Assembly: GCA_003054655.1 (NCBI GenBank)
Contig: QAYZ01000016.1
Span: forward strand, 434,001-498,000
Reading direction: 5' to 3'
DNA from: Spartobacteria bacterium LR76
GTDB lineage: Bacteria; Verrucomicrobiota; Verrucomicrobiia; Chthoniobacterales; Terrimicrobiaceae
Length of the DNA stretch: 64,000 bases
The notes beneath the pieces are model-generated. The model did not search any database, was not told where the DNA came from, and worked only from the letters and a program-made list of their open reading frames with translations. Positions 56,546 through 64,000 of this stretch are shown here, in pieces (positions within the stretch are counted from its first letter, which is position 1; each line of letters opens with the position of its first letter). The translations under genes were made by a program, and so were the position numbers.

Positions 56546-56755
56546 TTACTCGACGGCGAGCAAAACGCTCGAGGCCTTGATTACAGCGTAGGCGGTCGAG
56601 CCTTCCTTGAGGTTGAGTTCTTCTGCGCCTTCGGTCGTGATGCTCGAGGAGATGATCAGGCCGGGAGCCACTTCGATTTTTACGAGAGTGGTGGCAGGGC
56701 CTTCCTTGATGCTGATGACTTTGCCGGGCAGAACGTTGCGGGCACTGAGTTTCAT
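56546..56755 (-). CDS. Molbindin-type Mop (TOBE) domain protein
   Basis: A 69-residue protein consisting of one Mop domain: KLSARNVLPGKVISIKEGPA, then VKIEVAPGLIISSSITTEGA and GSTAYAVIKASSVLLAVE. Free-standing Mop proteins form hexamers that bind molybdate or tungstate and serve as a store; the same fold is the C-terminal sensor of ModE and ModC. No modABC genes are in the window. The start at 56755 is chosen because the homology begins exactly there. It stands between gltA (convergent) and a DUF4159 gene. Confidence 0.92.
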   Translation of the reverse strand: MKLSARNVLPGKVISIKEGPATTLVKIEVAPGLIISSSITTEGAEELNLKEGSTAYAVIKASSVLLAVE

Positions 56756-56908
56756 GATCTTTGATTTTTCTATCTGACGGTTGCTTGCCGGGTCCGTGAT
56801 GCCGGCTGGTACGAAATGCCGGGACGAACTCGATGACGCGACAAGGCTAGACAGAATCCCGACAGTGCTCAAGCTGTCACGAGGCAACGATCCGCGAGCT
56901 TCTCACCT

Positions 56909-57679
56909 CTACCCGGCTTTTCGGACGTCGGAGATGATGCTGCCCTGTTGCGTCATGGCGTACAGGTAGATGTTGCAGCCCATCTTGAAGGCTTCCATCT
57001 GCTTTCCGGTGCCGAACCAGCGGTCGCCATTCGTCCAGCCGCAATGTGTATCCGAAGGAGAGAGCAGCATGACGAGCCGCCCGTTGACGGTGACGCCATG
57101 GAGGCCGTGCTGCTGTCCCTGCATATGGGGCTGCCCCGAGTAAAAGTGATAAAAGCAGTGAAAGACCGGATGGTCGTACGGCAGCCGTTCGAATTTGGCA
57201 TCCGGGAAAATCTTCGGGATCTCGACCTCCGCCATCTGTTTGAAAAACTCGTCGTTCAAGCTGCCATGGTGGCGCTTGCCGTTCACGCAATCCTCCGCAA
57301 AAAGAAAACCGCCGCGGAGAAGGTACTCGCGCAGGTTGGCCCGCTCTGTATCGTCGAGCTCCGGAGCGACATCCCCATGCATGAAGAGAAACGGGAAGGG
57401 TGTGAGCGTTGTCAGCTTGTCCACCTCCGCCACGTTCCAGCGCTTGTCAAAGTTCAAGGTCGTCTGGTCCTGCATGGCGTCGATGAGATTCAGGTCGCCA
57501 TTGGGATGCACGTTCCAGTCATCGTTGTCCCCGTTGCGACCGGGATACTTCAGCCGGGCCCACGGGGAGATCGGGCCTCGGTTCTCCTGGCCAAAAAGCC
57601 CGGCGGACAGACCGAAGAGCGAAGCTCCACCAGCGGAGAGAAGCTTCAGAAATTGCTGACGGCTGATTTCTTCGCTCAT
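56909..57679 (-). CDS. DUF4159 domain protein, copy 1 (exported)
   Basis: A 256-residue protein. The N-terminus SRQQFLKLLSAGGASLFGLSAG resembles a twin-arginine signal (SRRxFLK) but has RQ in place of RR, so the export route is uncertain. The DUF4159 body includes PWARLKYPGRNGDNDDW, FPFLFMHGDVAPELDD, LREYLLRGGFLFAEDCVNGK, and DHPVFHCFYHF. It has the look of a glutamine-amidotransferase-like fold (HGD...LRxYLxxGGF), as proposed for the family, but function is not known. It is 68 bases from the second DUF4159 gene, and both close the VWA/DUF4175 operon. Confidence 0.85.
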   Translation of the reverse strand: MSEEISRQQFLKLLSAGGASLFGLSAGLFGQENRGPISPWARLKYPGRNGDNDDWNVHPNGDLNLIDAMQDQTTLNFDKRWNVAEVDKLTTLTPFPFLFMHGDVAPELDDTERANLREYLLRGGFLFAEDCVNGKRHHGSLNDEFFKQMAEVEIPKIFPDAKFERLPYDHPVFHCFYHFYSGQPHMQGQQHGLHGVTVNGRLVMLLSPSDTHCGWTNGDRWFGTGKQMEAFKMGCNIYLYAMTQQGSIISDVRKAG

Positions 57680-57747
57680 GGTTGGAAAAGTAGCTCGGAT
57701 TTTGTCGAAAACAAGGTGGATGTGAGGGGAAGCTTAGCCCGTTATGC

Positions 57748-58461
57748 TTAGCCTCCCTGGAGCATCGCATAAGTATAGATGTTCACCAGCATGCGCATGC
57801 AGGCCTCCGGCAGGCCCGGGGGAGAGATCATGCGATCCCAGCCGCATTGCAGGCCGCTGAGGCTTATCACGCCAGCCATCCGGGAACCGAGCATGATGGC
57901 GTACAGGCCGTGCCTGGCCCATTGCGCATCGTAGATATTGTTGTAATACATGTGCGGCGGCGTGCCGCCTGGGATCTGGAAATAACAGTGAAAGACGTCG
58001 TGATCGGCTTTGATCGGAACGACCTGGCACTCGGGCAGGATGGTCGTCAATACACGGATCTGGTCGGCCAGGAAGGCGTCGGGATCTGGTGTCACGTTGT
58101 GATTGATGCAGGCATCTATCGTAAGAAAGCCGCCCCTGCGGATATACTCGGCCAGATGGGATCGAGCCGTGCTGCTGCTGACGGTGCCGATGCCTTGGGA
58201 AAACAGCATGGGGTATTTGCAAAGCTCCTGCAAATTTTCCACGTCTGCGGCATACCAGGTCGGGTCGATGTTGAGGCTGGTATTCTCCCGGATGAACTGC
58301 GCGAGCACCGGGTCGCTGCCGGAGTGTCGTTTCCAGTGCGGGCTGGCTGTCTGGAGGCGAGCCCATCCGACGCGGTCCGCTCTCATTTCGGAGAGATCGG
58401 CGGACGACGCGGTGGCGAGAATGACCAGCGGAAGACACAGGGTCGTCAGGAACCGGCTCAT
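57748..58461 (-). CDS. DUF4159 domain protein, copy 2 (exported)
   Basis: A 237-residue protein with a Sec signal (RFLTTLCLPLVILATASSA). The body parallels copy 1: VGWARLQTASPHWKRHS, LNIDPTWYAADVENLQEL, YPMLFSQGIG, LAEYIRRGGFLTIDACIN, DHDVFHCYFQI and YTYAMLQGG at the end. The start at 58461 is preferred over 58479 because it overlaps the stop of the VWA gene as TAATG and gives a standard signal. The two copies are clearly paralogous but far from identical. Last but one gene of the operon. Confidence 0.86.
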   Translation of the reverse strand: MSRFLTTLCLPLVILATASSADLSEMRADRVGWARLQTASPHWKRHSGSDPVLAQFIRENTSLNIDPTWYAADVENLQELCKYPMLFSQGIGTVSSSTARSHLAEYIRRGGFLTIDACINHNVTPDPDAFLADQIRVLTTILPECQVVPIKADHDVFHCYFQIPGGTPPHMYYNNIYDAQWARHGLYAIMLGSRMAGVISLSGLQCGWDRMISPPGLPEACMRMLVNIYTYAMLQGG

Positions 58462-60740
58462 TATAACAGGCGATACCAACGCCGGGTGACCAGTTCCGTA
58501 GCGTAGAAACCGAGAAGCAAAAGGAGCAGCGAGGATTCATCCCAGAGGGGACGGGTCTTCCTTCTTTCGGAAGAGCGAGTCTCGGGAGGCGCGGGGAATG
58601 CCGTGGATTCCTTGTCGATCAAGGCTCCGCCGGTTGCCTCGGCGAGTCGGCGCATGCCTTCGAGGTCGGCCGGGGTGTTCACGGTTTCCACCGTCCTGCT
58701 GTGCTGGGAAACAGGCAGCGAAATGCGGGCCATGTCGCCGGAGCCGTTTTCCGCAGTGATCTCCCAACGGCCTTCCTGATCCGGGGTGAAGCTGACGTCC
58801 CATGCGCCCTTCGTGTTGGTTCCGCGCGGGATGAGCGGGAGCGCAATTCCGCGGGGGGTGGTGGCGGAGATTTTTGGAGATTCCTCATTGGCAGCCCCTT
58901 CGACGCGCACGGTGACCGGGCGGGATAACATGGGGCTTTCTCCGAGTCGGACGATTCGCAATCCCTGCCCCGGAGGCGTGGAGGCGAGAGACAGCATGAA
59001 CTGCTGCCAGAAGGTTTCCGCGTTGCGGGCTGAACTCGGCAGCGAGAGCTTCCATCGCCACAGCAGGTCGGTGGTCATCACGGCGGCAAATCCCCGGCCA
59101 AATTGCTGCCGGGCGATGAGGACGCGCGGTGAACCGTTGGGGGAGCGGTCGCGCGGGTGCACTGCGATGATCTCGGCACCAGGCTTGGCACAGAGCACCT
59201 TGGCGTATTCGCTAAACTGCGGGGCACCGGGTCCGGGCGCAAAGAGCCTGGCCCGAGAGGAGGAACGCAATGCGGCAAACGGAGTGAGCGGCTCCATCTC
59301 CTGCCGACTCATGGCTCCTTGTGCGAACGCGGTTTCATCCGATGATCGCGCTCCGCCGATCGCCTGCATATGAGTTTGAAACGCCCTGGCGGCGGCGTCC
59401 TCCTGGGAGACGCGAGAGCGACGCTCGAAGACCACGGGCAGCATTTCCTCAAGCTCAGTGCCGGCAAAATCCTGTGATGCGTCGCTATCTGGCGTGATGA
59501 AAAGGACGCCGCCGCCAGCCCGCACATACTCGACCAAGGTTAGTTGCTGCTTGGCGGAAAGCTGATCGGCAAAGGCGTGGGCAAGGACGACGATCTGATA
59601 GGATTTGAGGTCGTCGGCGTTTTCCGGAAGGTCGTTGAGGACGGCGTGACCCTGGGCGGGAGCAGTCATCTTCATACCCAGCGCGGGATTGAGAATGCTG
59701 GCCATCTTGAAGCTCGGATCGCTCTGGAGGGCCGCCAGCAGGAAGCGATACCCCCACTGAAGCGCGCCCTGATAGTACAGTATGTCGACGGTCGTCTTGT
59801 CGATGACCCGCGTCGTGCTGGCTGAGAACTCCTGCCGATCGGAGCTTCCCGCTCGAAACTCTAAAGGCATGGGGCCGGTTTCTTCCGCGGAGACCTCCAC
59901 GGTCCATGGGATCGAGTTCCAACCAGTTCGGACCTTGAGCTTTGATTCGGAGAGCTTCTGGTCTCCGCTCCAAAGTTCCACCGGGATCTCTCCATCCCTG
60001 GCGGCAACGGCCTCAATGATGACTCCGGCGGGAAACCGGGTTTGCCGCAATACCTGGGAGGGAGACTTGATTTCCTTGATATTGAGAAACTCGCCCGGCC
60101 GGACTCGATTGTTGGCGGCAACGAAATACAGCGGTATCCCGCAGCGTTGAGCAAGCGCGGTGACTTCCGAAGGGTTTTTCTGCGTGGTATCGAGACCATC
60201 GGTCAGGCAGACGATGGCCGCCGGAGCGCCTGAGAGCGTTTGCTCAAGGGCGTCGAGGAGATGGGTCGCGTCGCCCGGTTGGTTTGAGGCGGCAGCTTCC
60301 TCAAGGGTCGGGAGTGATTCCGTCTTTTTGCTGAATCGGATATACTCGATCTGATCGAATTTCTCCTTCGCCTCCGGGATGTGTTGTCGCCACGTGCGGA
60401 GGGCATTTCCGAGCCGGGTTTCCTGGCGGTTGTCGATTGCGTCCATGCTGGCGGAACGGTCGACCAGCACGGCGAGTTTACGGCTGGATTTCTTTTCCCT
60501 GTCCGACTCCTCGACCCGCACCGGATTCGCAAGGCAAAGCAGCACGCCGGCCAGCAATGCGGTGCGGAGCATGGTCAGGCCCCAGCGGGCGCGGGTCGGG
60601 AGTTTGCGCAGGGTGCGCTGGTAGGAAAGTGCAATCAGCCCGAGACCAACCGCGGCGACCAGGCCGAGCAATCCCCATGCAAGTGCCGGGTGCAGGCCGT
60701 GAAGCCATCCTCCAAAGTGCCATTCCATCCCGGATTTCAC
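58461..60740 (-). CDS. Membrane VWA/glutamine-amidotransferase-like protein
   Basis: A 759-residue protein. Two N-terminal membrane segments (LAWGLLGLVAAVGLGLIAL, LRTALLAGVLLCLANPV) are followed by a VWA domain with an intact metal site DRSAS (94-98) and LTDGLDTTQ. A middle beta region follows, then a class I glutamine-amidotransferase-like domain (VLAHAFADQLSAKQQLTLVE, YVRAGGGVLFIT). The end has a last membrane segment (LLLLLLGFYATELV). This architecture is common in planctomycete and verrucomicrobial MoxR-linked clusters. A GTG start at 60740 overlaps the DUF4175 gene stop; ATG 60728 is an alternative. Confidence 0.85.
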   Translation of the reverse strand: MKSGMEWHFGGWLHGLHPALAWGLLGLVAAVGLGLIALSYQRTLRKLPTRARWGLTMLRTALLAGVLLCLANPVRVEESDREKKSSRKLAVLVDRSASMDAIDNRQETRLGNALRTWRQHIPEAKEKFDQIEYIRFSKKTESLPTLEEAAASNQPGDATHLLDALEQTLSGAPAAIVCLTDGLDTTQKNPSEVTALAQRCGIPLYFVAANNRVRPGEFLNIKEIKSPSQVLRQTRFPAGVIIEAVAARDGEIPVELWSGDQKLSESKLKVRTGWNSIPWTVEVSAEETGPMPLEFRAGSSDRQEFSASTTRVIDKTTVDILYYQGALQWGYRFLLAALQSDPSFKMASILNPALGMKMTAPAQGHAVLNDLPENADDLKSYQIVVLAHAFADQLSAKQQLTLVEYVRAGGGVLFITPDSDASQDFAGTELEEMLPVVFERRSRVSQEDAAARAFQTHMQAIGGARSSDETAFAQGAMSRQEMEPLTPFAALRSSSRARLFAPGPGAPQFSEYAKVLCAKPGAEIIAVHPRDRSPNGSPRVLIARQQFGRGFAAVMTTDLLWRWKLSLPSSARNAETFWQQFMLSLASTPPGQGLRIVRLGESPMLSRPVTVRVEGAANEESPKISATTPRGIALPLIPRGTNTKGAWDVSFTPDQEGRWEITAENGSGDMARISLPVSQHSRTVETVNTPADLEGMRRLAEATGGALIDKESTAFPAPPETRSSERRKTRPLWDESSLLLLLLGFYATELVTRRWYRLL

Positions 60741-63700
60741 TGAGCGGACTCCTTGGATGGCTCGGGCTGCGGAGCGTTCAGGTAATCTCGGGACAGGCGT
60801 TCAAAGTAATCGGCTACGGCATCGCGATAAGCCTCGGGAGCCTTGGCGGGGTCTTGGGATTCGAGCTTATGCTGGCGCTGAGCCTGCTGGAGTTGGGTCC
60901 GCAGCAGGGTGATAATCTCATCCAGCGAACCTTCGATTTTGTCGAACGCTGCTACCACCTGGGCGAACGGCCCGGCATAGGTGTGCGGGTCTTCCCAGAA
61001 GAGCTTATGGACTTCCTTTACAGTGGGATCGAGCGGCAGGATCAGTTCGGCTTCGATCATTTCCTCTCGGAGGTCTTCGAGGACCTCCTTCGCAAGGCGA
61101 TCCTGATTCTGGGTCGCCGCCCCTCCATGGCTGGAAAGGCTCAGCCCATGGCCGCCACCGGAGCTACTGCCTGAAGCTGACGCTGTCGGGGAACCATTGC
61201 TATTTCCCGTTGTCGACGAGCTTGTTTCCGAGGTGGCTGCTTGTTGATTACTGGTGGCCATCATTTCGGCAGACGAACCCTGGCCTTGCTTGTCACCCTG
61301 GCCTTGCTTGTCACCCTGGCCTTGCTTGTCACCCTGGCCTTGCTTGTCACCCTGACCTTGCTTGTCGCCCTGGCCTTGCTTGTCACCCTGGCCTTGCTTG
61401 TCGCCCTGGCCTTGCTTGTCACCCTGGCCTTGCTTGTCACCCTGGCCTTGCTTGTCACCCTGGCCTTGCTTGTCGCCCTGGCCTTGCTTGTCGCCCTGAC
61501 CTTGCTTGTCGCCCTGACCTTGCTTGTCGCCCTGACCTTGCTTGTCGCCCTGGCCCTGCTTGTCGCCCTGGCCCTGCTTGTCACCCTGGCCCTGCTTGTC
61601 ACCCTGACCTTGTTCAGCGTTTCCGACCTTGGAGCCTTCGAGGCACCGGCCTTCGCGTCCCGATGCGGTGTCGTTGGCGCGTTGCGAAGAGGCGAGGCGA
61701 CGCATGTTGGCTGCACTTCGCTCAATGCGCTCGATGAGCTTTGCGATGTCCTCGGACGAAGGGCGCGGTGTTCCGGGAGCGTTGGATAGACGATTGGCGA
61801 CGTTGGCCAGTTGCTCACTTACTTTGCTGGCTTGAGCTTGATCCCGAGGCTGGTCGTACAGCTTCTTCATTTCCTCGCGGAGCTTTCCGTCGTTGAGCGC
61901 GGCCGCCGCTGCAGCAAGGCGCTTCGCAGCTTCGGAAGATCCGGAGTCCTGTTGCTTTTGCGCTTCTTCAGCGAGTTTCTGGCGCGACTGCTCAACCTGC
62001 TCGGCGGCCTTCTTTGCCGCATCCCGGGCGGCATCATCGGAGCTTGCCTGAGGTGCGTTTTTGGCATCGTTGCTTGCCTGGTTCAGCGCCTTCAGGGTGC
62101 TGGCCATGGCGTCTTTCTCGGCCTTCTCTCCGGCTCGGAACATTGCTTCGACGGCAAGCCGCAATTCATGCGCGGCATTCGCCGCAGGGCCTCGGGCCAT
62201 GGGGACATCCTCGGCATCGAGTTGTCTTAGGGAGGACTTCGTTTCCTCATGAGCTTTGGCGAGGCGCTCCATGATCTCAGGTTCAAACGGAGCGAGAGTC
62301 TGGTTTAATAACGCTGCGATGTGCTGGCTGACCTGGGCTTGGCGTTCGACGAACGATCCATCGAAGCGATTTGGGTTGGCTGGCTTGCCATCAGGCATCG
62401 GAGTCGGAGCCGGGGAGTTGCGGCCAGGATCGGAGGCGGCGTCCTTTGTTTGATCGAGATCGGAGGACAGCCGCTGCTGCTCCTTGGCGAGAAGCTCCAG
62501 CTCGCCCGCCTGGGTTTCATAGCGTTGCTTGAGCTCGACCTCCTGCTGTTTTTGGAAGGGATCATTGACGTTCTTGTCCTTGCCAAAGGTCTTGCCATCG
62601 CGGGCGATGGTCTTGATCGCAAATTTCTCGATCTCGGTGATATGACTGAGCGCCTTTCCCTGGAGTTTTGACGCCGGTTCGTTCTGCGTCTCGCCGATCT
62701 TCGAGGAGGCCTGCTGCATGAGCGGCTGGGTCTGGTTCAAGAGATCAACGATTTTAGCGGCTTTGCCCTCCACGATGAACTTCTTGATGACTTCGCCGAC
62801 CTTGCCGGCTAGCTGGGCCTGCTCGCCGGAGACGCGCTGGTTTTCCTTGGTCCAGACAGGATTGGTCCGGGCGAGCTCCGCATTGGCGAGGAAGAAGTTT
62901 TCCTTGAGCAGCCTGAGCTGGGCGACCTTGATCGCCCTGATGAGAGGGAATATTGACTCACCCGTGCCACCCGGCAGCTCCTTGACGTCATCCCGGAATG
63001 GTTTCACCTGAACGAACTGCACGGGGGAAACCGTCGCCGGGAGAGGCATGGGAGCGATCCGTTGCGCCTTGAGGTAATACGATACCATGTCGAAAGGCTC
63101 CACCACGATCTGATCCAGGAAGAGGGACGTGAGCAGCTTCGTGCGGCCCGGCTTTTCCAGTGCCTCGACTGGTACGGGTACGCTGAGACGGGACTCGCCA
63201 TTGACGGAAATCTCGAGAGATAGGTCCTTCAGTCCGCTGGTGGAATCCGCCGTGGCCTCGAGCGGCACTTCCTCAATCGGCGTGGCCTTGGTTTCCGATT
63301 TGGGCGATTTCCAGGTGATCGAGGCTTTGGGTGCGGCGGGTGCGGGAGTGGGTGTCGCGGCAGCGGTCTTGGGCGGCACGGGGATGGTCCATGGCTGAGC
63401 CCAGATGATCAGCGTAACGAAATGCGCGATGATCAGGCCTGCGACGAGGGTAGCCAGAGCAGCCAGCGCACGTCGCGGTGAACGTCGCGGGACGTGCTTC
63501 AGGAAAACCGCAGTTTCCTCACGTTGCGCTCTGGCGATCGGATCGTCCACGCCGCGCAAGGCGGTCACGGTCTCAAGGCGGTTTTTTGCCGAAAGCGTGT
63601 CGTCGAGCTGCCGGGCGGTCTTTAAAAGCGATCGACGACGGAAAAGCCAAAGGGCGATACAGACGATGAAAAGACCAGCGAGAGCCGCACCCCAGTAGAA

Positions 63701-63895
63701 AGGCACATTTCCCCATTTTTCGATCCGGGAGAAAGAGGGATGGGAGATCCAGAGAATGACGAGCAGGACGAACAACCCGGCAACCGCGATGACCAGCGGC
63801 CAGCCAGAGCGCATCCAGCGATATTGCTGGCGCAAGAGCTTGCCTGTCGTTCCTTCCGGAGCGGATGGCGATGAGGAGCTGTCGGGAGTGGTCAT
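60737..63895 (-). CDS. DUF4175-like membrane coiled-coil protein with GQGDKQ repeats
   Basis: A 1052-residue protein. Three N-terminal membrane segments (WPLVIAVAGLFVLLVILWI, FYWGAALAGLFIVCIALWLF and ALATLVAGLIIAHFVTLII) are followed by a proline/alanine linker and a long helical region. The helical region is rich in glutamate, lysine, glutamine and alanine and shows heptads (LELLAKEQQRLSSDLDQTKD). Residues about 765-875 contain 18 copies of GQGDKQ, then a serine/threonine/glycine-rich stretch and a last helical segment (DRLAKEVLEDLREEMIEAEL). It matches the DUF4175 type found next to DUF4159 and BatA genes. The start at 63895 follows 4 bases after the upstream stop. Function unknown. Confidence 0.85.
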   Translation of the reverse strand: MTTPDSSSSPSAPEGTTGKLLRQQYRWMRSGWPLVIAVAGLFVLLVILWISHPSFSRIEKWGNVPFYWGAALAGLFIVCIALWLFRRRSLLKTARQLDDTLSAKNRLETVTALRGVDDPIARAQREETAVFLKHVPRRSPRRALAALATLVAGLIIAHFVTLIIWAQPWTIPVPPKTAAATPTPAPAAPKASITWKSPKSETKATPIEEVPLEATADSTSGLKDLSLEISVNGESRLSVPVPVEALEKPGRTKLLTSLFLDQIVVEPFDMVSYYLKAQRIAPMPLPATVSPVQFVQVKPFRDDVKELPGGTGESIFPLIRAIKVAQLRLLKENFFLANAELARTNPVWTKENQRVSGEQAQLAGKVGEVIKKFIVEGKAAKIVDLLNQTQPLMQQASSKIGETQNEPASKLQGKALSHITEIEKFAIKTIARDGKTFGKDKNVNDPFQKQQEVELKQRYETQAGELELLAKEQQRLSSDLDQTKDAASDPGRNSPAPTPMPDGKPANPNRFDGSFVERQAQVSQHIAALLNQTLAPFEPEIMERLAKAHEETKSSLRQLDAEDVPMARGPAANAAHELRLAVEAMFRAGEKAEKDAMASTLKALNQASNDAKNAPQASSDDAARDAAKKAAEQVEQSRQKLAEEAQKQQDSGSSEAAKRLAAAAAALNDGKLREEMKKLYDQPRDQAQASKVSEQLANVANRLSNAPGTPRPSSEDIAKLIERIERSAANMRRLASSQRANDTASGREGRCLEGSKVGNAEQGQGDKQGQGDKQGQGDKQGQGDKQGQGDKQGQGDKQGQGDKQGQGDKQGQGDKQGQGDKQGQGDKQGQGDKQGQGDKQGQGDKQGQGDKQGQGDKQGQGDKQGQGDKQGQGSSAEMMATSNQQAATSETSSSTTGNSNGSPTASASGSSSGGGHGLSLSSHGGAATQNQDRLAKEVLEDLREEMIEAELILPLDPTVKEVHKLFWEDPHTYAGPFAQVVAAFDKIEGSLDEIITLLRTQLQQAQRQHKLESQDPAKAPEAYRDAVADYFERLSRDYLNAPQPEPSKESAQ
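61278..61601 (-). repeat. 18 x 18-bp coding tandem repeat
   Basis: Eighteen units of 18 bases run without any insertion or deletion (plus-strand form ccctggccttgcttgtca). Variation is limited to a few third positions, e.g. tgacc for tggcc and gtcg for gtca. A partial unit follows to 61612. Each unit encodes GQGDKQ in the DUF4175-like protein. The strong identity points to recent expansion or homogenisation. Confidence 0.95.
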
Positions 63896-63899
63896 GGGA

Positions 63900-64000
63900 T
63901 CAGGCCGAGGTGCGATTTGCGAGGGCGACTTCCGCGAGCAGACCGAGCGCGCAAGCAGCGAGCAGCCACCACCAGATCCGCTGCTGGGATTCCGCAACCT
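63900..64000 (-). CDS. C-terminus of a BatA/VWA-type membrane protein (cut by the window end)
   Basis: The last 32 residues of a gene entering from the right: [20 protein letters not shown] then [10 protein letters not shown] and TGA (63902-63900). A tryptophan-rich membrane segment followed by E..LANR is the usual end of BatA- and VWA-type proteins in MoxR operons. It stops 4 bases before the ATG of the DUF4175-like gene, so both belong to one operon. Product assignment rests on this short tail and context. Confidence 0.6.
   Translation of the reverse strand, partial: VAESQQRIWWWLLAACALGLLAEVALANRTSA

Noticed and set aside
61278-61601. Possible CRISPR array
   Set aside because: Units are directly joined with no spacers, 18 bp long and in frame within a coding sequence.
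61210-61818. Open frames across the tandem repeat on the plus strand (LALLVT repeats) and in a second minus-strand frame (arginine/alanine/serine-rich)
   Set aside because: They exist only because the 18-bp repeat lacks stops in several frames; the minus-strand frame with membrane segments, coiled coil and family context is the real gene.

Overview
The window is GC-rich, densely packed bacterial chromosome, most likely from a member of the Verrucomicrobiota (Spartobacteria/Terrimicrobium-like). This is inferred from gene content, not from a marker-gene comparison. The cell is diderm: there is an outer-membrane beta-barrel, a periplasmic glucan protein (OpgG) and L,D-transpeptidase. Surface proteins include a beta-strand-repeat protein with a PEP-CTERM tail, and there are DUF4159/DUF4175/VWA clusters typical of the PVC group. 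No prophage, CRISPR array, plasmid functions or large genomic island is visible. The only mobile DNA is an ISL3 transposase remnant beside a tRNA gene and one 109-bp inverted-repeat element.

Layout. 1-5.5 kb: the 3' end of a peptide ABC ATPase, rodA, then a convergent operon rpmE-prfA-prmC-murA (translation termination plus wall synthesis) ending in a frameshifted small membrane-protein gene. 5.5-14.3 kb: an adenylate-forming ligase, a TPR-AAA+ ATPase, two further TPR proteins and a PAS-rich hybrid histidine kinase. 14.3-19.7 kb: glk, zwf, opgG, a cobalamin adenosyltransferase and tag. 19.8-25.7 kb: an ECF sigma factor coupled to a membrane VWA protein, then purE-tsaC-murJ. 25.7-29.8 kb: csp, aroK and the glycolytic set gap-pgk-tpi with two intrinsic-terminator-like hairpins. 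29.7-36.0 kb: an esterase, a lipoprotein, a flavin-dependent halogenase-like enzyme, gnd, an Ig-like/FN3 surface protein and an L,D-transpeptidase. 36.0-40.9 kb: an Rrf2 regulator and a sulfate ABC operon (sbp-[M14-like hydrolase]-cysT-cysW-cysA). 40.9-43.6 kb: a dienelactone hydrolase and a DEAD-box helicase.

43.6-49.8 kb: a tightly overlapping four-gene operon, ATP-grasp/alpha-E fusion, two transglutaminases and a DUF2126 protein, of the kind proposed to make and process a peptide-like product. 49.9-51.8 kb: rplM-rpsI, tRNA-Thr, the IS remnant and a small outer-membrane protein. 52.1-56.8 kb: the PEP-CTERM repeat protein, gltA and a molbindin. 56.9-64 kb: an operon (minus strand) of a BatA-like fragment, a DUF4175-type coiled-coil protein with an 18-copy 18-bp tandem repeat, a VWA membrane protein and two DUF4159 proteins.

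The most distinctive points are: the frameshifted gene after murA; a flavin-halogenase-like enzyme translationally coupled to a lipoprotein; a metallo-hydrolase inside the sulfate transport operon with twin 17-bp dyads upstream; a terminator-like hairpin touching the pgk start codon; and three multi-gene sets of unsettled function (AAA/TPR, transglutaminase/ATP-grasp, DUF4159/VWA). Many genes overlap by 4-8 bases, so translational coupling is common, and Shine-Dalgarno sequences are often weak or absent.
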